This document shows positions 1 to 5,773 of a stretch of DNA of 21,402 bases, in pieces. Where the stretch lies: positions 1-21,402 of IMG/VR virus record IMGVR_UViG_3300014325_000050; one strand, 5' to 3'. Origin of the DNA: a virus. The translations under genes and the position numbers were made by a program. Under the pieces are notes generated by a model. It was not told where the DNA came from. It ran no database searches and was given only the letters and a program-made list of their open reading frames with translations. Position 1 is the stretch's first letter; every line of letters begins with the position of its first letter.

Positions 1-54
1 CTTTGCTGACTCAGCAGCAGCATTGAAGGCACCCACACCCAGGGCCACCAGCCC
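1..54. repeat. Terminal direct repeat, copy 1 (circular closure overlap)
   Basis: Bases 1-54 are identical to 21349-21402. The repeat lies inside a continuous reading frame of the tape measure, so it is best explained as the overlap left by assembly of a circular or circularly permuted molecule rather than a biological terminal repeat. Confidence 0.9.
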
Positions 55-204
55 AGCAGCCCCAGCAGCTGCTCCAGCTATCAGGGCCTTCCCCATGATG
101 TCAGCAGACTTACCTACTGACTTCACACCATCACTGGTCTCTGCCAGTTCCTTCTTAGCCTTAGAAGCCTCTGTGACAATCTCAATTATCAGTTTGGCTG
201 CCAT
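1..204 (-). CDS. Tape-measure protein, N-terminal part across the circular junction
   Basis: This is the true 5' end of the tape-measure gene whose body lies at the other end of the window. The frame entering position 1 on the minus strand is the same frame that leaves at 21348 once the 54-base duplicated end is collapsed. It begins at ATG 204 with MAAKLIIEIVTEASKAK and has an in-frame stop upstream at 277-279. The ATG overlaps the stop of the frameshifted tail chaperone (TGATG at 206-202), so translation is probably coupled. Joined with the other part the protein is about 870 residues. Residues about 40-57 are alanine/glycine-rich and hydrophobic. The start and the join are seen directly; the role is taken from the rest of the gene. 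Confidence 0.9.
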   Translation of the reverse strand, partial: MAAKLIIEIVTEASKAKKELAETSDGVKSVGKSADIMGKALIAGAAAGAAGLVALGVGAFNAAAESAK

Positions 205-389
205 CAGACTCTTCTCATCTCTGCTCTGCCTGAGTCCACCAGAAACTGCTCTGCTGTCTCTAGGGCTCTGGTGTCCTCATCTAGCCAGCAGCGCCAGTCT
301 GTTCCTGTAATACAGGCAATGGCAACGGCCCTGGAGCCGATGCTGCCTGCTGGGTAGGGCCTGCTCCATTGCTGGAACCTGCCATCTCC
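204..389 (-). CDS. Tail assembly chaperone C-terminal extension (gpT-like), reached by -1 frameshift
   Basis: A frame of 61 sense codons is open from just after a stop at 390-392 to a TGA at 204-206 and contains no ATG, GTG or TTG codon. It reads well as protein (ending in LDEDTRALETAEQFLVDSGR and a few more residues) and lies one base back from the frame of the upstream 114-aa gene, overlapping it at 281-389. This is the standard layout of the lambda gpG/gpGT pair: a short chaperone and a longer frameshifted form made just before the tape measure. Its stop overlaps the tape-measure start as TGATG. I could not find a canonical XXXYYYZ slippery heptamer in the overlap, so the exact slip site is unknown; a +2 shift would give the same frame. 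Confidence 0.72.
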   Translation of the reverse strand, partial: GDGRFQQWSRPYPAGSIGSRAVAIACITGTDWRCWLDEDTRALETAEQFLVDSGRAEMRRV

Positions 390-625
390 TCATAGGTGTC
401 CAGGACATCCACCCAGTCCTGGTAGGGCATCTCACAGAGCCCTTTACGCTGGAGGGCTGAGTGGATGAGTGCAGTGTTCACAGCCACCCTGTTGCCAGCA
501 GACTCAGCAGGGAGCCTGTCCACTGCATTAATGATGTCCTGGACTGTGCTGGTGACAAACACAGGGTCACCATCATCCCAGCACACCTTCCATCTCTGCC
601 TGAGGCTAGCCACCTTACGCTCCAT
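281..625 (-). CDS. Tail assembly chaperone, short form (gpG-like)
   Basis: A 114-aa protein directly between the HK97-gp10-like gene and the tape measure, the usual place of the tail assembly chaperone that coats the tape measure before tail-tube polymerisation. The N-terminal 70 residues look folded (KVCWDDGDPVFVTSTVQD, VDVLDTYEEM). The last 40 residues are a proline/alanine/glutamine-rich tail, as expected where a frameshift would normally divert the ribosome into the -1 frame. The start overlaps the end of the upstream gene by about 10 bases. Assignment rests on position, length and the overlapping alternative frame rather than on a recognised motif. Confidence 0.72.
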   Translation of the reverse strand: MERKVASLRQRWKVCWDDGDPVFVTSTVQDIINAVDRLPAESAGNRVAVNTALIHSALQRKGLCEMPYQDWVDVLDTYEEMAGSSNGAGPTQQAASAPGPLPLPVLQEQTGAAG

Positions 626-959
626 TGATTCTGTTTAGGTCTGCCTGTAGTTCTCTCTCATACGCTGCTGTCCAGGCATTCTGGCTGGCTTCAATACCCT
701 GGGTCAGGAAGGGCTGGGGCTTAATGTTCCTGGCCCTCCAGCCCCAGTGGATGGGAGCAGCGTAGGGAACTGTGAACTGGACTGCTCCCTCTAGGACTAT
801 GCCTGAGGCTCTGAGTTTCCCAGTCCTCACTGGGGTCCTCTCTTTGGCTGCTGCCAGCATGATATCTGGGACCTTCTTAGGTGGCAGTGGCCCTAGAGAC
901 TGGGCATAAGCATCCAGTTCCAGGGCCAGCTTCTCATCACCCTTAACTTCTGCTGCCAT
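615..959 (-). CDS. HK97 gp10-like tail completion/minor tail protein
   Basis: A 114-aa protein with the features of the HK97 gp10-like family: a segment KERTPVRTGKLRAS followed by VPYAAPIHWGW and NIKPQPFLTQGIE. The pattern TPVRTG...Y(A)..IHWG...QPFL is typical. The family acts at the head-tail connector or tail end during assembly of siphovirus tails. It sits between the major tail protein and the chaperone gene. Its ATG at 959-957 overlaps the TAA of the major tail gene (TAATG), and its 3' end overlaps the chaperone gene by about 10 bases. The length is slightly short for the family but nothing is missing that I can see. Confidence 0.82.
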   Translation of the reverse strand: MAAEVKGDEKLALELDAYAQSLGPLPPKKVPDIMLAAAKERTPVRTGKLRASGIVLEGAVQFTVPYAAPIHWGWRARNIKPQPFLTQGIEASQNAWTAAYERELQADLNRINGA

Positions 960-1489
960 TAGGAAGTGGAGTAGGTAGTGGTCTCTCCCACCTGGGGCTC
1001 AGGCTCCTGGTAGGGCTCCTCATCCTCTTCCTGGGGCTCCTCATCAGCAGCAGCGCCACCAGCTACAGGCCAGGTGGCAGTGGGCATACCCTGGCAGGGC
1101 CAGTCAAAGTCAGTGGTGATTCTGGTATTGACATCTCCACCCACTTCTAGAGCCCTGACCTGGACAGTCCCTGTGTAGCTAACAGAGCTAGCGTTAGGCT
1201 GCCAGGTGAAGGGAGTGTTCACCAGATTGTTCTCCCAGCTGAACTGGATAAACCCATCAGGAGAATCAAAGTCCTGGATACTGGTGCCCTGGAGTGCCCA
1301 GTCAGTAGTGGTGTCAGGAGCCAGGGTGTCACCACAGAGGGTTTCTACTGGGTCTCCAGTGTCATTGAAGGTAGGAGCGATACGCACATTAGTAGCCTGG
1401 CAGGCAAATTCTACTCCACCAGTCACAGGACTACCTGTGCCTCCCAGGGTCAGCTTCCCAGTCTTCAGTTTACTTTCTACAATGGCCAT
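959..1489 (-). CDS. Major tail (tube) protein
   Basis: A 176-aa beta-rich protein starting MAIVESKLKTGKLTLGG, in the slot between the tail terminator-like gene and the gp10-like gene, where siphoviruses carry the tail-tube subunit. The core (about residues 8-145) alternates short hydrophobic and polar segments, e.g. TTDWALQGTSIQDFDS and ITTDFDWPCQGMP, as seen in actinophage tube proteins. After about residue 148 it ends in a strongly acidic, disordered-looking tail (DEEPQEEDEEPYQEPEP) that may be exposed on the tail surface. Function is assigned from order and general character, so it is likely but not motif-proven. Confidence 0.75.
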   Translation of the reverse strand: MAIVESKLKTGKLTLGGTGSPVTGGVEFACQATNVRIAPTFNDTGDPVETLCGDTLAPDTTTDWALQGTSIQDFDSPDGFIQFSWENNLVNTPFTWQPNASSVSYTGTVQVRALEVGGDVNTRITTDFDWPCQGMPTATWPVAGGAAADEEPQEEDEEPYQEPEPQVGETTTYSTS

Positions 1490-1499
1490 GAGCCTGCTC

Positions 1500-1835
1500 C
1501 TAGAGTGCTTCAGTGAAGGTCAGCAGATATGCAGGGTAGGTAGTCCCATTCAGGACATAGGAGATGAGGGTTCCATCTGTAAGGTCCAGGACCCCAGCCA
1601 CTGCTTCCACCAGTTCATCCAGTGTCTGCCAGCTAGTCCTGTCTGCTGTGAGGGCAGCAGGAGCCAGGGCCACCAGCTGCCAACTGGCTGTGTAGCCACA
1701 GGCCACATCCCAGGCCAGGTTGGGTGGAGAAAAGAGGACTCCAGGAGGGCTCAGGACAGCTGGGTCAGTGGAGGCTCTGATGCCCTCAGCCTCTAGCTTC
1801 TGCACCAGTTCCTGAGCCCTCTGGAGTGGAGTCAT
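1500..1835 (-). CDS. Tail terminator-like / minor tail protein
   Basis: A 111-aa protein (MTPLQRAQELVQKLEAEGIR...) between the connector gene and the major tail protein. The first 20 residues form an amphipathic helix, and the rest has short strands with LDELVEAVAGVLDLTD near the C-terminus. This size and position match tail terminator or tail-completion proteins (lambda gpU-type) that cap the tube and join it to the head. No diagnostic motif was recognised. It starts at ATG 1835, about 17 bases after the preceding stop, and ends 11 bases before the major tail gene. Confidence 0.55.
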   Translation of the reverse strand: MTPLQRAQELVQKLEAEGIRASTDPAVLSPPGVLFSPPNLAWDVACGYTASWQLVALAPAALTADRTSWQTLDELVEAVAGVLDLTDGTLISYVLNGTTYPAYLLTFTEAL

Positions 1836-1851
1836 GACAGGTCCTTAGCCA

Positions 1852-2181
1852 TTAGCTCAGGACTGGTTCCAGCCATGGGCTGAGCAGCTGGAGGACATCC
1901 CTGTCAGCCTTAGCAATGGTGGCTACTCCCAGGTCTGCTACACCCACAATCCCATCAGGACTGTTTCGTCTAGACAGGAGCCTGTTAGTCCAGAGGAGAG
2001 TGGCATACAGGACATCAGGAGGACAGGCCAGTGTGGCCAGAGAGGGAGCCCTAGCCACAATGGCTTCCATCACTGCCGTCAGGGCCTGGTCAATAGCCAC
2101 ATCATCTGAGGCATCTCTAATCCTGGCCCAGTCTTTGTACTCATCCACTGTGGGCCAGTTCAGCCCTGACGGCAGTGGCAT
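1852..2181 (-). CDS. Head-tail connector / adaptor (HK97 gp6-like)
   Basis: A 109-aa, mostly helical protein starting MPLPSGLNWPTVDEYKDWAR, with VDLG-like and LLWTNRLLSRRNSPDGIVGV segments. The pattern of a short acidic N-terminus, helices containing LLWTNRLLSRR and then PDG(I)VG is common in actinophage head-tail connector proteins placed immediately after the capsid gene. I chose ATG 2181 rather than the longer frame up to 2301, because that extension lies inside the capsid C-terminus and reads as low-complexity noise. The ATG comes two bases after the capsid stop (TGAGATG). Confidence 0.7.
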   Translation of the reverse strand: MPLPSGLNWPTVDEYKDWARIRDASDDVAIDQALTAVMEAIVARAPSLATLACPPDVLYATLLWTNRLLSRRNSPDGIVGVADLGVATIAKADRDVLQLLSPWLEPVLS

Positions 2182-2182
2182 C

Positions 2183-3547
2183 TCAGGTTCCAGCCTTCTT
2201 AGTGGAAGCAGCAGCGGTACCTGTGTAGGTCCCACCATTCTGAGTCTCAGGAGTGGTGTCCCCATTGCCATTGCTCTGGGACAGAGGCAGGACAGGCACA
2301 CCTGTAATCTTCACAAAGGCAGCTGCCTCCAGGACCAGCCAGGCAATGTAGCCATAGAAGGCCATCTGAGTGCCCAGCACAGAGGGTTCAATAACAGAAA
2401 CCTGGCCACCAATAGTCTCATAGGTTTCCACATAGGTGGAATCTCCCAGAATGGCAGTGCCAGCAGGGAGGTGTTTATCCACTACCAGCCTCATGCCAGC
2501 CACTGAACCAGACATGCTGGTGGGAGAGATGGAACCCAGAGCATTAGAAGGGTTCACAGTGGGAAACAGTTGACGCCCAGTGGAGTCAGAGAGGCTACCG
2601 ATAGCTCCCCACACATCAGGAGCCACCCAGAGAGTATCTGGCATCCCATTAGTGGCTCCAAAGATGGTGGCAGTGGCAGCATAGATAGCTCCCACCAGGC
2701 CTTCACCATCTGCTGTGGCCAGTGCCTGAGTGGCTGTGATGGATCCAGCAAAGTAGGTACAGAAGGCCTTATCAGTCTCCTGGAAGTAAGAAGCTGCCAT
2801 GTCACTGACCAGCAGGTCCATAATCGCTGGGTCAGTCCAGTCCCTGTCCTGCCAGCTGAGGTTAATCGTCCCACCATAAGTGGACTTAGTAACTGTGATG
2901 GGGTCCACAGTCATATTCCTGCTGGGTAGCTCAGCCTTCTCAGCAGACTGGGGTCCAGCAGTGGTGTTCTGGGTGATACGTGGACGCTGGAAAGTCTTAC
3001 CAGGGCCAGGAAGTGGACGGCGGGTAGTGGCTTCAATGGCAGGCCTACGCTGGGACTGCTGGGTAAACACAGGCCCCAGGATGGGCACTGGAAGCAGGCC
3101 AGGGTTCTGTGCTGTGGTCTGGTGAGCCACAGCCCTCTGGAGGTACCGATTAAATCGGTCCTTAGCAGCTACAGACCCTTCCTCAGTGGAGCGACTAAGC
3201 ACATAGTCCACTAGATACTGGCCTGGGCTGGTATACACAGGCTCAGTGCTCTGGCCACTGCGTTCAACAGTCTGGGTACGCTTCTCTCCAGCTGGGGCAG
3301 TGCCAATATTGGACACCATGTCCTGGAAGGTGGCACTCCGCTGGGCCAGGTCAGCCTCCACCTTAATGGCAGGCTCCAGTTCAGCGATACGTGAGCGACG
3401 TGCCTCACAGGTCTGGACTTCTGAGTCAGACAGTTCCCTGTCCTCATCAGCAGCCCTGGAGGTGATGGTGTCAACATCATCCAGGGCCTGCTCCATTTGG
3501 CGCTTAAGCCAGTCCAAACGTTTGGAGCCAGAAAGAGTCTCAGGCAT
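2183..3547 (-). CDS. HK97-fold major capsid protein with N-terminal scaffold domain
   Basis: A 454-aa protein. Residues about 5-80 are charged and helical (MEQALDDVDTITSRAADEDR and onward), like the delta/scaffold region that a prohead protease removes. The rest matches an HK97-type capsid: PGLLPVPILGPV, then a segment around PITVTKSTYGGTINLSWQDR, then TDKAFCTYFAG, a region TLWVAPDVWGAIGSL, and near the end GYIAWLVLEAAAFVKITGVP. After about residue 420 there is a Thr/Asn/Gly-rich tail (NGNGDTTPETQNGGT and on) beyond the usual end of the fold. The start has a GGAG Shine-Dalgarno five bases upstream. A 168-base gap with two hairpins precedes it, unusual in this tightly packed operon and probably tied to high expression. 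Confidence 0.93.
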   Translation of the reverse strand: MPETLSGSKRLDWLKRQMEQALDDVDTITSRAADEDRELSDSEVQTCEARRSRIAELEPAIKVEADLAQRSATFQDMVSNIGTAPAGEKRTQTVERSGQSTEPVYTSPGQYLVDYVLSRSTEEGSVAAKDRFNRYLQRAVAHQTTAQNPGLLPVPILGPVFTQQSQRRPAIEATTRRPLPGPGKTFQRPRITQNTTAGPQSAEKAELPSRNMTVDPITVTKSTYGGTINLSWQDRDWTDPAIMDLLVSDMAASYFQETDKAFCTYFAGSITATQALATADGEGLVGAIYAATATIFGATNGMPDTLWVAPDVWGAIGSLSDSTGRQLFPTVNPSNALGSISPTSMSGSVAGMRLVVDKHLPAGTAILGDSTYVETYETIGGQVSVIEPSVLGTQMAFYGYIAWLVLEAAAFVKITGVPVLPLSQSNGNGDTTPETQNGGTYTGTAAASTKKAGT

Positions 3548-3557
3548 GACTACTCCA

Positions 3558-3583
3558 GTCAGAACAATTGAATAGGTTCTGAC
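3558..3583. repeat. 8-bp inverted repeat adjacent to capsid ribosome-binding site
   Basis: gtcagaac at 3558-3565 pairs with gttctgac at 3576-3583 around a 10-base loop. On the minus strand the hairpin ends 10 bases before the capsid ATG, next to its GGAG. It could be an mRNA stability or translation element, or a dimeric protein's operator. Confidence 0.6.
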
Positions 3584-3630
3584 ATGGGTGAGGCAGGTGT
3601 AGCTGCCTGGGTCATGTCTAAATGCTGGGG

Positions 3631-3673
3631 GCCTGCACTGGGCTCTGCCGTGTGAGAGTGAACCAGTGCAGGC
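3631..3673. repeat. 11-bp perfect inverted repeat upstream of capsid gene
   Basis: gcctgcactgg (3631-3641) and ccagtgcaggc (3663-3673) are exact inverse complements with a 21-base spacer. There is no following T-run on either strand, so it is not a standard intrinsic terminator; it may still be a transcript processing or pausing hairpin. Confidence 0.65.
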
Positions 3674-3715
3674 ATGGAAGCAGATGGTGAGTGCTCCCCA
3701 GCGGTACCTCTTCTA

Positions 3716-3880
3716 TCACCTCAGCCTGAGGCTGTCTAGAGCCTTCTCTAGCTGCTTCTGGATGAGGGCTGGGTCAGTGGATAGAGGGTATGCAGTCCTC
3801 TCCCACAGAGCTATCTCTAGTTCAAAGTCAGTCACCTGGTACTGAGGTACCAGGCTCCTGGCCCACTCCAGTGCTGTCAT
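3716..3880 (-). CDS. Small hypothetical protein between protease and capsid (54 aa)
   Basis: A short gene not visible at ordinary length cut-offs. It encodes 54 residues, starting MTALEWARSLVPQYQVTDFE and ending KQLEKALDSLRLR. It starts at ATG 3880, overlapping the protease stop as ATGA, the coupling pattern used throughout this genome, and ends at TGA 3716-3718. It is helical in character with a charged C-terminal helix, and its codon use (AGG for Arg, no CpG) matches its neighbours. Small proteins at this place in other phages can be capsid accessory or scaffold factors, but I do not recognise the family and assign no function. Confidence 0.7.
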   Translation of the reverse strand: MTALEWARSLVPQYQVTDFELEIALWERTAYPLSTDPALIQKQLEKALDSLRLR

Positions 3881-4446
3881 GTCCTACGCATTCTGACTGT
3901 CCAGTCCTGCCAGTAAGCCAGCCTGTCTGGTGGGCCTTCTGGAGGAGCAGACCTGACAGCCTCCACCTGGGCACTGGCATAGGCAGGGAACTGGCACAGG
4001 GCTACATGGTGTAGGGCCTTAATCTTCTTCCTGACTGTGACCCTCTTACCGTCCACTGTCCTGGTGATGTTGCCCTCTGGGTCCTCACTGAGCCTGTACG
4101 CAACAGACAGGCCTGGGGTCTGGCCATCCCTAATCTTAAACGCTGCTTCTCTGCCAGCCTCTGTGTCATCCAGCCTCATATCAGCAGCCAGGCCCTGGTC
4201 ACTGTCTCTCCAGACAGAGCCTCTACCTACCCAGTGGCCATTGTGCTCCAGCTGGAGCCTGAGGTAGCTGGCATTCCCTCTGAGGGCTCTGGCGAAACAT
4301 CCTCTCTGAAACATCTCCCAGTAAGGCCCAAATCCATCATCTACTTTGGCTGGTGTGTCATAGGGAGCCAGGAGCCCAGTGACAGTTCTCCCATCACCTG
4401 TGACTTCCAGGTCAGAGGCTACTGCTCTGATATACAGGCCATCCAT
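3877..4446 (-). CDS. Prohead protease (HK97 family, peptidase S78)
   Basis: A 189-aa protein between portal and capsid. The N-terminal half has VTGDGRTVTGLLAPYDTPA and FQRGCFARAL, typical of S78 proteases. LRLQLEHNGHWVGRG holds the conserved histidine, and GQTPGLSVAYRL holds the nucleophilic serine in the L-S-x-x-(F/Y) setting. It then has KALHHVALCQFPAYASAQV, matching the family's HVALV..PAY.gA motif. It would process the capsid scaffold domain during prohead maturation. Two starts are possible: GTG 4449 (GTGA overlap with the portal stop) or ATG 4446 (TGATG). I chose the ATG; the difference is one residue. Confidence 0.93.
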   Translation of the reverse strand: MDGLYIRAVASDLEVTGDGRTVTGLLAPYDTPAKVDDGFGPYWEMFQRGCFARALRGNASYLRLQLEHNGHWVGRGSVWRDSDQGLAADMRLDDTEAGREAAFKIRDGQTPGLSVAYRLSEDPEGNITRTVDGKRVTVRKKIKALHHVALCQFPAYASAQVEAVRSAPPEGPPDRLAYWQDWTVRMRRT

Positions 4447-5597
4447 CACAGGACATCTACCTCCTCCTGCACATTCTCTATGAATTCCACAGCACCCAAA
4501 TTGAAGAATGCCCTGGCTTCCTGCTGGGTGAAGAGTCCTCCCTGGAGACTCTTAATGGCCAGGTCCACTCTCTGGGGAAGGTCTGGCCTGAGCACAGCAC
4601 CCAGGAAGAATCTGGCCTGGGTACCTCTGGGCAGACACTGGAGAGTCATCTGCTGCTCTAGTGGGACCAGGTAATGCATCACAGTGGTAGTGATGAACTG
4701 CTGAAAGACATCTGTGATGTTGCGATAGGTGAGGCTGGGCGAGTCCAGCCCTAGCAGGGCTCCAGGGATGCCGATAGCCATAGCCAGCTGCTGAGCATTC
4801 AGCTTCCTGGTCTCATTCAGCTGGGCCTTCTCAGCATCACTGCTGAGCACTTCCAGTTCAGTGCCACCAGGGAGGACAGCCCACTCCCTAGCCATGGCCA
4901 CTGCCCTCATCTTTGCCTTAAGGGCATCAGCCTGGGCCTGGGTTAGCTCTGGGTTAGGGTGCTTCACTGCTCCTGGTGGGACTGCTCCACCTTCAAAGTA
5001 GGCAGCAGCCCATCTCTCAGCAGCCACATTGCTAGCCACTAGGCCTGTGTAGAGAGTCATGATGCCTCTCCCCACTAGCTCCCCATTAAGGGCATTCATA
5101 CTGACATGGAACACCTGGTCTGGAGAGTAGCTGACACCATTCACCAGGTACCTGTACTGGCTGCCATCTACCAGAATCTCCCACTGACCAGCTGGCACTG
5201 GGACAAACAGGTCAGGCCAGCCAGCAGCATTCTTAGGTCCCAGCACTGCCACATAGTTCCCAAACAGGAGCATGTCCCTGAGGTATTCAGATATGAAGTC
5301 TGCAAAGGTTCTCTGGGGTCCTGGAGTGGGATTAGTCAGGATGGCTGGGTCTGGGTTCAGTGGTGTAGCTGACCTGTAGCCATGGAGTGGCATTTGGAGC
5401 AGGAGACTAGTGGTGATGTTTAGGAACCCTCCCACTACAGGCAGCCCTAGTACCTGCTCCTCTGTGACAAAGGGATAGCTGGTGTCATACCCAGGCCAGC
5501 CCTGCCAGACAGCTAGAGGTGTGAGGTTTGTGTGAGGACTAACAGTCTTCCTGACAGTGGGAGTCCTGGCCCTCTGTAGCAGTTCTAGTAGGGCCAT
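4446..5597 (-). CDS. Portal protein (HK97 family)
   Basis: A 383-aa protein with the order of an HK97-type portal: an N-terminal arm, FADFISEYLRDMLLFGNYVAVL, then QYRYLVNGVSYSPDQVFHVS, GRGIMTLYTGLVASNVAAER, and a clip/stem region KLNAQQLAMAIGIPGALLGL followed by NITDVFQQFITTTVMHYLVP. The portal forms the dodecameric ring at one capsid vertex, through which terminase pumps DNA and to which the tail attaches. It is slightly shorter than many relatives. The ATG shares a base with the stop of the upstream membrane-protein gene (TGATG). It lies between terminase and protease as usual. Confidence 0.95.
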   Translation of the reverse strand: MALLELLQRARTPTVRKTVSPHTNLTPLAVWQGWPGYDTSYPFVTEEQVLGLPVVGGFLNITTSLLLQMPLHGYRSATPLNPDPAILTNPTPGPQRTFADFISEYLRDMLLFGNYVAVLGPKNAAGWPDLFVPVPAGQWEILVDGSQYRYLVNGVSYSPDQVFHVSMNALNGELVGRGIMTLYTGLVASNVAAERWAAAYFEGGAVPPGAVKHPNPELTQAQADALKAKMRAVAMAREWAVLPGGTELEVLSSDAEKAQLNETRKLNAQQLAMAIGIPGALLGLDSPSLTYRNITDVFQQFITTTVMHYLVPLEQQMTLQCLPRGTQARFFLGAVLRPDLPQRVDLAIKSLQGGLFTQQEARAFFNLGAVEFIENVQEEVDVL

Positions 5598-5773
5598 CAG
5601 TCTCTAGCTCCCAGGCTGGTGTGTTCCACATAGAGACAGGCAAACAGAACTACCACTGCACAGATGAGGGCAAACACTGGCCTGTCCACCAGCAGCCAGG
5701 CTGTGTAGAGAATGGTGATGAGGCTCAGTAGCTCCAGCACCCAGAGCACATATTGCGGTATCGCATTCTTCAT
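5597..5773 (-). CDS. Two-helix membrane protein between terminase and portal (58 aa)
   Basis: A 58-codon gene exactly filling the space between terminase and portal: its ATG overlaps the terminase stop (TAATG at 5775-5771) and its TGA overlaps the portal start (TGATG). The protein starts MKNAIPQYVLWVLELLSLIT. It has two hydrophobic stretches, about residues 8-28 and 32-49, separated by the short turn DRP, and ends with a polar tail. This is a two-transmembrane hairpin. As no holin is seen beside the M23 endolysin, this is one candidate holin, but its place in the head operon also fits a membrane-docked packaging accessory. No family recognised. Confidence 0.72.
   Translation of the reverse strand: MKNAIPQYVLWVLELLSLITILYTAWLLVDRPVFALICAVVVLFACLYVEHTSLGARD

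Larger units (their letters stand above)
3548..3715. promoter_or_regulatory. Non-coding gap before the capsid gene with two hairpins
   Basis: 168 bases without a credible gene. It holds an 11-bp perfect inverted repeat (3631-3641 and 3663-3673), an 8-bp one just before the capsid ribosome-binding site (3558-3565 and 3576-3583), and the 12-mer cccagcggtacc (3697-3708), which recurs in another gap at 8608-8619. I see no clear TTGACA/TATAAT pair and no T-run after either hairpin. The likely role is control of capsid transcription or mRNA processing/stability; this is inference. Confidence 0.45.

Noticed and set aside
1206-1796. 196-codon open frame on the plus strand across the tail genes
   Set aside because: It is antisense to the major tail and tail-terminator genes, and its product is Ser/Pro/Trp-rich without domain pattern.
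2182-2301. Forty-codon N-terminal extension of the connector gene
   Set aside because: It lies inside the capsid C-terminus and reads MCLSCLCPRAMAMGTPLL; the ATG at 2181 right after the capsid stop is far better.
1916-2506. 196-codon plus-strand frame opposite connector and capsid
   Set aside because: It mirrors well-supported genes; low-complexity product and no ribosome site.
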